This document shows positions 51,934 through 55,649 of a DNA stretch of 55,649 bases, one piece after another. Each line of letters opens with the position of its first letter. The stretch's first letter is position 1. The position numbers and the translations under genes were made by a program. The stretch lies in contig NZ_CABFPH010000031.1 in assembly GCF_902141845.1 (NCBI RefSeq), forward strand, positions 1 through 55,649, given 5' to 3'. The stretch comes from Methylobacterium symbioticum. GTDB taxonomy: Bacteria; Pseudomonadota; Alphaproteobacteria; Rhizobiales; Beijerinckiaceae. Under the pieces are notes generated by a model. That model ran no database searches, was not told the DNA's origin, and saw nothing but the letters and a program-made list of their open reading frames with translations.

Positions 51934-51958
51934 CGCAAGCGGTAAAATCCGTTTTGCG
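51934..51958. promoter_or_regulatory. Candidate lux-box-like inverted repeat upstream of luxI
   Basis: CGCAAGCGG (51934-51942) and CCGTTTTGCG (51949-51958) form an inverted repeat around TAAAAT (one extra base on the right arm). It sits between luxR and the luxI homologue, about 97 nt before the synthase start, where a LuxR-type activator would bind. The size (about 25 bp) is slightly longer than a classical 20-bp lux box. Confidence 0.45.
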
Positions 51959-52054
51959 GCAGGCATTCAATCTCACGCATGGTACGCGATCGCGGACTGT
52001 GCCCTATCCGTGAGGTTGCCGATACTGGCGATCATCCATCAGATGGAGATCGCT

Positions 52055-52687
52055 GTGATCCATATCGTCACCCCGGAGAATGCTGCGCAGTATTCAGAAG
52101 CCATGGAACAGGCCTATCGTTTGCGCCATCAGGTCTTCGTCGAGGAAAAGCGCTGGACGGATCTCGCCCGGCCGGATGGTCGTGAGATCGATACCTTCGA
52201 TGACGACCACGCCCTGCACATGCTGGCCCTGCACGAGGGCCGGGTGGTCGGCTACCAGCGCATGCTGCCCACCACCCGGCCCTACCTGCTGACCGCGGTG
52301 CTGCCGGATCTCTGCGAGGTCGAGCCACCCTGCAGTCCCCGTGTCTGGGAATGGACCCGCTACGCCGTCGACCGGAACCACCGCGACCGCGGGCGCATCC
52401 TCAGCCCGGTGGGGAGCGCCCTGCTGACGGGGATCGTGGAATGGGGACTCGAATCGGGGGTGGAAGCCATCGTCATCGAGATGAACCCGCTCTGGCTGCT
52501 GCGCCTCGTGCAGCTGCATTTCCGCGTGACGCCGCTCGGCCTGCCGCAGCCGATCTCCGGCGAGGACACGGTCGCCGTGAGTGCCGCCTTCGATCACCGC
52601 ACCCTCAAGCGCCTGCGTGAGACCCGGGGCGACGCGGCCAGCGTGCTGACCGCCCGTCCCGCCGCCCGCCGCCGCCTCGCGAGCTGA
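52055..52687 (+). CDS. LuxI-family acyl-homoserine-lactone synthase
   Basis: Makes an acyl- (or aryl-) homoserine lactone signal from SAM and an acyl donor. Catalytic and structural residues are visible: YRLRHQVFVEEKRW (Arg, Phe, Trp), EIDTFDDDHA (Asp pair), GYQRMLPTTRP (Arg) and WEWTRYAVDR (Glu, Arg). I choose GTG 52055 (VIHIVTPENAAQYSEAME), with TGGAG 6 nt upstream. ATG 52043 has no such site. The pattern MLPTTRPYLLTAVLPDL is close to the RpaI/BjaI-like group, but the signal molecule cannot be predicted. It follows luxR and precedes a 69-aa gene by 11 nt. Confidence 0.93.
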   Translation: MIHIVTPENAAQYSEAMEQAYRLRHQVFVEEKRWTDLARPDGREIDTFDDDHALHMLALHEGRVVGYQRMLPTTRPYLLTAVLPDLCEVEPPCSPRVWEWTRYAVDRNHRDRGRILSPVGSALLTGIVEWGLESGVEAIVIEMNPLWLLRLVQLHFRVTPLGLPQPISGEDTVAVSAAFDHRTLKRLRETRGDAASVLTARPAARRRLAS

Positions 52688-52698
52688 GGGGGAGCGCC

Positions 52699-52908
52699 AT
52701 GGGTACGCCACGTCCCTGGTCGGGCACGCTGCTCTCCGTCACGGATGCGGAGGAGGCCGAGCGCGGGCTGCAGCGCCTCGCCGAGATCTGCATCGAGGCG
52801 CACAGGATCGTCGCGCGCGAGGGATCGCCGGAGATGCGCGCGTTGCTGGAGGATCTCCTGCGCCGCGTCGCCGACCAGCTCGCGGAGCGCGGCGGGCACG
52901 CGGACTGA
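52699..52908 (+). CDS. Small gene directly after luxI, 69 aa
   Basis: MGTPRPWSGTLLSVTDAEEA opens a 69-residue soluble helical protein (LQRLAEICIEAHRIVAREGSPEMRALLEDLLRRVADQLAERG). A GGGGGAG site lies 4 nt before the ATG, and only 11 nt separate it from the luxI stop, so the two are co-transcribed. I do not recognise the family. By position it recalls CinS, a small protein co-expressed with a LuxI in Rhizobium leguminosarum that counteracts an XRE repressor. No sequence similarity is claimed. A terminator follows. Confidence 0.75.
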   Translation: MGTPRPWSGTLLSVTDAEEAERGLQRLAEICIEAHRIVAREGSPEMRALLEDLLRRVADQLAERGGHAD

Positions 52909-52943
52909 CGAGCGCCGAAAAAACAGAGAGCGTCGTCAAGGCT

Positions 52944-52979
52944 TTAGGGCGGTACCCCCGCGACGGGGTGCCGCCCTTA
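52944..52979 (+). terminator. Terminator of the luxI operon
   Basis: GGGCGGTACCCC (52947-52958) pairs with GGGGTGCCGCCC (52965-52976, one G-T mismatch pair) around CGCGAC, with TTA/TAA at the base. It lies 36 nt after the stop of the small gene. A short TTAAA follows. Confidence 0.6.
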
Positions 52980-53042
52980 AACCGTCTGGTAACGGTGAAC
53001 GCGCGAGGGTGAGTTCCGACAGGACAGCCGGAACCCGAGCCG

Positions 53043-53267
53043 ATGATGACCAAGGACCAGCTCGCCGCCGAGCTGAAGCGCATCGCCACGTCGCAGATCA
53101 GCGACATCACCCGGGCGGTGAAGGAAGGGCAGAAGTCCATCGCCCTCAACGAGGTGCGCGACATGGGCCGCCGCCTGACCCTGCTCGCCGATGCCTTCCA
53201 CCCCCGCGCGCCCGAGGCCAGCCCCGAACCCGCCGAGGCCGACCTGTCCGCGCCGCGCGCCGCCTGA
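53043..53267 (+). CDS. Small hypothetical protein, 74 aa
   Basis: MMTKDQLAAELKRIATSQISDITRAVKEGQKSIALNEVRDMGRRLTLLADAF (broken here for reading; one amphipathic helical stretch of about 50 residues) is followed by an acidic Pro/Ala tail. I do not recognise a family. Two adjacent ATGs, 53043 and 53046, are possible starts. It sits between the luxI operon terminator and the third DUF6894-like gene. Codon use is normal and the frame is clean, so it is probably real. Confidence 0.65.
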   Translation: MMTKDQLAAELKRIATSQISDITRAVKEGQKSIALNEVRDMGRRLTLLADAFHPRAPEASPEPAEADLSAPRAA

Positions 53268-53371
53268 GAGCGCGCATCCAGTGAACGCAGCGGCGCACCG
53301 GCGCCGCGCATCCTCTCCGCAGGGCGGGAGCGGTCGTCCGTCCCGCCGGCATGAACAGGGAGTGCCTGATC

Positions 53372-53821
53372 ATGATCCGCGTCTTCTTCAACATCCGCCT
53401 CGACGAGACCTACCTCCCCGAGCGCACGGGCCAGTGGGTCGAGGACGAGGCCGAGGCCCGCGACCTCGCGCGCGTCGTCGTCCGCCGGCTCGTGGCCGCG
53501 CATGGCAGCGAGCAGCGCCTGCTCAACGCCGAGCTGGCGGTGACCGTGGAGGGCGGGGCGCCGCTCTTCGACCTCTCCTTCTTCGAGGCGCTCTACGTGC
53601 CCGTCGCTCCGCCGGACGCCGAGGCGCAGCCGCTGCGCCGGGCCGAGGCGGTCCGGCCGCGGGCCCGCCTCGCGCGCCTGCGCGCCGCCCTGGCGCCGCT
53701 CCGGGCCGAGATCCTCGCGCAATCCGCCGACCTCCTCGTGGGCGTGGCCCGGCTCGTCGCCCTGCTGCGGCGCCGCGAGCCCAACGCCCGCTTCCGCCTC
53801 GGCTTCGAGCCGAACGCCTGA
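53372..53821 (+). CDS. Extended DUF6894-like protein, 149 aa
   Basis: The first 85 residues (MIRVFFNIRLDETYLPERTGQWVEDEAEARDLARVVVRRLVA, then LNAELAVTVEGGAPLFDLSFFEALYV) keep the DUF6894 layout, but the N-terminal MPRYFF is MIRVFF and the conserved DxxG region is altered. A 65-residue Arg/Ala/Leu-rich helical extension follows (LARLRAALAPLRAEILAQSADLLVGVARLVALLRR), absent in the other two copies. GGGAG lies 9 nt before the ATG. A two-hairpin repeat follows the stop. The function is unknown. Confidence 0.75.
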   Translation: MIRVFFNIRLDETYLPERTGQWVEDEAEARDLARVVVRRLVAAHGSEQRLLNAELAVTVEGGAPLFDLSFFEALYVPVAPPDAEAQPLRRAEAVRPRARLARLRAALAPLRAEILAQSADLLVGVARLVALLRRREPNARFRLGFEPNA

Positions 53822-53830
53822 TCCGGGTTT

Positions 53831-53876
53831 CCAAAGGGATCATCCCTTTGGCGGGGTGCCGGGGCGGAGCCCTGGC
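53831..53876 (+). repeat. Two-hairpin intergenic repeat, copy 3
   Basis: Hairpin A is CCAAAGGG/CCCTTTGG (53831-53851) around ATCAT, the same loop as copy 1. Hairpin B is GCCGGGGC/GCCCTGGC (53858-53876) around GGA. It begins 9 nt after the DUF6894-like stop codon. Confidence 0.75.
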
Positions 53877-53899
53877 GCCTTCCGGCTCAAGGCCCTGAT

Positions 53900-54343
53900 T
53901 CAGCCGAACAGATCCACCGTGGTGAAGCCGCGCGCCGCCAGGCGCTCGGCGAGCACGCGCCGATGGCAGCGCTCCGGATCGCGCTCGAAGCAGAGCAGGC
54001 AGGTCGGTGCGGCCTCCGCCAGGGCGGCGAGTTCGTCGAGGGCGAGGCCCCCGTCGGCGGTGTCGAGCACCGCCTCGCAGTAGATCCGGCGCATCAGCGC
54101 GGCGTCGTGGCCGCGCGCCGCCTCGCGCCCGGCCTTGGGTGTTCCGAGCGCGCGCAGATGCGCGTAGGCGAGACCCGCCTCCTCGATCCCGGCCTTCAGC
54201 GCCCCCTTCGAGAAACCCCGCTTGCGCGAGTTCGCCACCGCCCGGACGTCGGCGAGCAGCCCCACGCCCGCATCCTTGAGCGCGTCGGTGAGCTGCCGCG
54301 ATTCCAGCCCTTCGTAGCCTATGGTGAACAAGGTCTTGCGCAC
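53900..54343 (-). CDS. DUF488 family protein
   Basis: A 147-residue protein of the DUF488 family: KTLFTIGYEGLESRQLTDALKDAGVGLLADVRAVANSRKRGFSKGAL, RALGTPKAGREAARG, and the Cys/His ending CLLCFERDPERCHRRVLAERLA. These conserved residues suggest a metal- or nucleic-acid-related function that is not established. The start is GTG 54343 (VRKTLFTIGYEG), with AGGA just upstream. Longer open frames lack family character. It is divergent from the lysozyme gene. Confidence 0.9.
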   Translation of the reverse strand: MRKTLFTIGYEGLESRQLTDALKDAGVGLLADVRAVANSRKRGFSKGALKAGIEEAGLAYAHLRALGTPKAGREAARGHDAALMRRIYCEAVLDTADGGLALDELAALAEAAPTCLLCFERDPERCHRRVLAERLAARGFTTVDLFG

Positions 54344-54541
54344 GGTTCCTGTCCGAAGATGCGTTGCGAGGACGTGACTTAGCCGGGCCGGCAACGACGC
54401 GCGGAGGCTCCGCGCAGGGCGTATGTGCCCGTGCGGCAACGGGTTCCGGAATTCCGCCGCAATGGTCGCAAAGGTCCGTTAACTGCGCAGCGGGCATCGA
54501 ATACCCCTCTGTGTGGCGCATTTCGCAGGTGGCGGGCAACG

Positions 54542-55405
54542 ATGTCGCTGAGGAACGAGCTGTCCCTGACGCCGTCTGACCGTCCCGCCGGCCGCCTGCG
54601 CGGCCTCGCGAAGCGGATCCTGGCCGGCGCCCTCGTCGCCTCGCTCGCGGCCTGCGCCGGCGGCAACGACTTCTACCCGACCAAGGGCGACGTGAAGCCC
54701 CATCCCGGCGTGGCGCGCGCCAAGCAGCACCCGATCCAGGGCATCGACATCTCCAAGTGGCAGGGCCCGATCGACTGGGCCTCGGTCAAGGGCGCCGGCA
54801 CGCAGTTCGCCTTCATCAAGGCGACCGAGGGCGGCGACCACGTGGACGAGCGCTTCCGCGAGAACTGGGACGGCGCGGGCCGGGCGGGCGTGCCGCGGGG
54901 CGCCTACCATTTCGTGTTCTGGTGCCGCTCCGCCAAGGAGCAGATGGACTGGTTCAAGCGCAACGTCCCGAACGACCCCACCGCCCTGCCCCCGGTGCTC
55001 GACGTGGAGTGGAACGGCCACTCGCAGACCTGTCCGAAGAAGCTGCCCAAGGCGCAGGCGCTGGCCATGACCCAGTACATGCTGGAGGAGATGGAGCGGT
55101 ACACGGGCAAGCGGCCGATCATCTACACCGACATCACCTTCCACAAGGACGTGCTCGAGGGCGAACTGCCGGACTATCCGCACTGGCTGCGCTCCACCGC
55201 GGCCGAGCCCGAGCAGCGCTTCGCCAATCGCAAGTGGATGCTCTGGCAGTTCACCTCCACGGGCCGCGTGCCCGGCGTGCGCGGCGACGTGGACCGCAAC
55301 GCCTTCTACGGCACGCCCTCCGAATGGGCCTCCTTCCTCTCGACGGATTGCGATCCGCGCGACCACGGCCACCTCACCCGGCAGGGGCTTTGCACCGGCA
55401 AGTGA
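54542..55405 (+). CDS. GH25-family lysozyme (lipoprotein)
   Basis: A 287-residue muramidase. A hydrophobic signal with lipobox (LVASLAACAGG) suggests membrane anchoring after export. The catalytic domain shows GIDISKWQGPIDWASVKG (N-terminal Asp), FAFIKATEGGDHVDERF, GAYHFVFW, the catalytic LDVEWNG, KRPIIYTD and LWQFTSTGRVPGVRGDVDRNAF. GH25 enzymes cut the MurNAc-GlcNAc bond of peptidoglycan, here probably in cell-wall remodelling. No holin or phage gene is near, which argues against a prophage remnant. A two-hairpin repeat in the opposite orientation follows. Confidence 0.93.
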   Translation: MSLRNELSLTPSDRPAGRLRGLAKRILAGALVASLAACAGGNDFYPTKGDVKPHPGVARAKQHPIQGIDISKWQGPIDWASVKGAGTQFAFIKATEGGDHVDERFRENWDGAGRAGVPRGAYHFVFWCRSAKEQMDWFKRNVPNDPTALPPVLDVEWNGHSQTCPKKLPKAQALAMTQYMLEEMERYTGKRPIIYTDITFHKDVLEGELPDYPHWLRSTAAEPEQRFANRKWMLWQFTSTGRVPGVRGDVDRNAFYGTPSEWASFLSTDCDPRDHGHLTRQGLCTGK

Positions 55406-55444
55406 GCCGGCAGTGAGCCGGCGGCCGGTCCGCGCAGACCCGGT

Positions 55445-55485
55445 TCCGGGCTCCGCCCGGTCCCGCGAGAGGGGTGACCCCTCTC
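55445..55485 (-). repeat. Two-hairpin intergenic repeat, copy 4 (inverted)
   Basis: On the minus strand, hairpin A is CGAGAGGGG/CCCCTCTCG (55485-55465) and hairpin B is CCGGGC/GCCCGG (55459-55445) around GGA. Unlike copies 1-3 it is inverted relative to the gene before it (the lysozyme gene), so it may belong to a gene beyond the window. From 55500 to the window end I see no gene I can support. Confidence 0.65.
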
Positions 55486-55649
55486 GACACCCGGGACCCC
55501 ACGCGCCTTCGGCTCCGCGCGTCGCCTGACGCCGGAGGCATGGCTGGAGCGGGAGACGCGGGACGCCGCGGAACCCAAACTCATGTGCGTACGGATACCG
55601 AGTTCCCCGGCGTCCCGCGGACGAGGGGGCCGCGTGTGGCCGGCCTCGT

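Noticed and set aside
54542..55405. GH25 lysozyme as a prophage remnant
   Set aside because: It carries a lipoprotein signal and lies among chromosomal genes without integrase, holin, capsid or tail genes.

Overview
The window is a GC-rich chromosomal segment (about 70% G+C by eye) from an alphaproteobacterium. Gene content and order (rplY-pth-ychF, ilvBN with a leader peptide, TadE/TadG orphans, DUF2336, several DUF6894-type proteins, a LuxI/LuxR pair, a candidate EcfG-type promoter) point to the Methylobacterium/Methylorubrum group. That assignment is inference; no rRNA or other phylogenetic marker is present. I saw no tRNA, rRNA, CRISPR array, transposase, integrase or prophage gene.

Layout. 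0-9 kb: the 5' part of ftsK, mtnA, then a minus-strand housekeeping block rplY - pth - [PIN toxin/antitoxin] - ychF - MaoC-like hydratase, then a soluble chemoreceptor-like protein carrying a PilZ domain. 9-23 kb: an SDR/TetR divergent pair, pyrF plus a DUF1330 gene, a uracil-DNA-glycosylase-like protein, a two-subunit molybdenum hydroxylase, a membrane histidine kinase, an EVE-domain protein, a TrmJ-like methyltransferase, a TPR lipoprotein, an M17 aminopeptidase, a ketopantoate-reductase-like protein and a PNPOx-like protein. 23-29.3 kb: branched-chain amino acid synthesis. ilvB sits behind a leader-peptide attenuator, but ilvB and ilvN are separated by a methyltransferase gene on the opposite strand, and ilvC lies behind a GST and a TetR gene. 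29.3-40.3 kb: an amidase, an orphan tadE-tadE/F-tadG cluster, glucokinase, trehalose phosphatase, a beta-lactamase-fold hydrolase, a DUF2147 protein, a bestrophin-like channel, a GNAT acetyltransferase and a Cys-rich microprotein with a promoter/operator. 40.4-46.1 kb: a candidate stress-controlled small RNA, then a complete dppABCDF-type peptide ABC transporter operon.

46.3-54 kb is the accessory and regulatory part. It starts with a phosphorelay-like cassette: a dual-receiver protein whose second receiver has Glu in place of the phospho-Asp, a DUF2336 protein, and an Hpt protein behind a perfect TTAA-N7-TTAA (CtrA-type) box. Next come two tandem 31-32 aa membrane microproteins, the first with its Shine-Dalgarno sequence locked in a perfect 11-bp stem. 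Then come three DUF6894-like proteins and a quorum-sensing locus (LuxR, LuxI, a small gene directly after luxI, and a divergent microprotein resembling the C-terminal half of XRE regulators). The window ends with DUF488 and GH25 lysozyme genes. Four copies of a two-hairpin intergenic repeat lie just after stop codons, at about 17.2, 37.5, 53.8 and 55.45 kb.

The strongest leads for something new are the microprotein pair with the SD-sequestering hairpin, the REC-pseudoREC/DUF2336/Hpt cassette, the EcfG-box small RNA with an anti-SD segment, and the microproteins around luxI. Function names rest on motif recognition by eye; no database search was possible.
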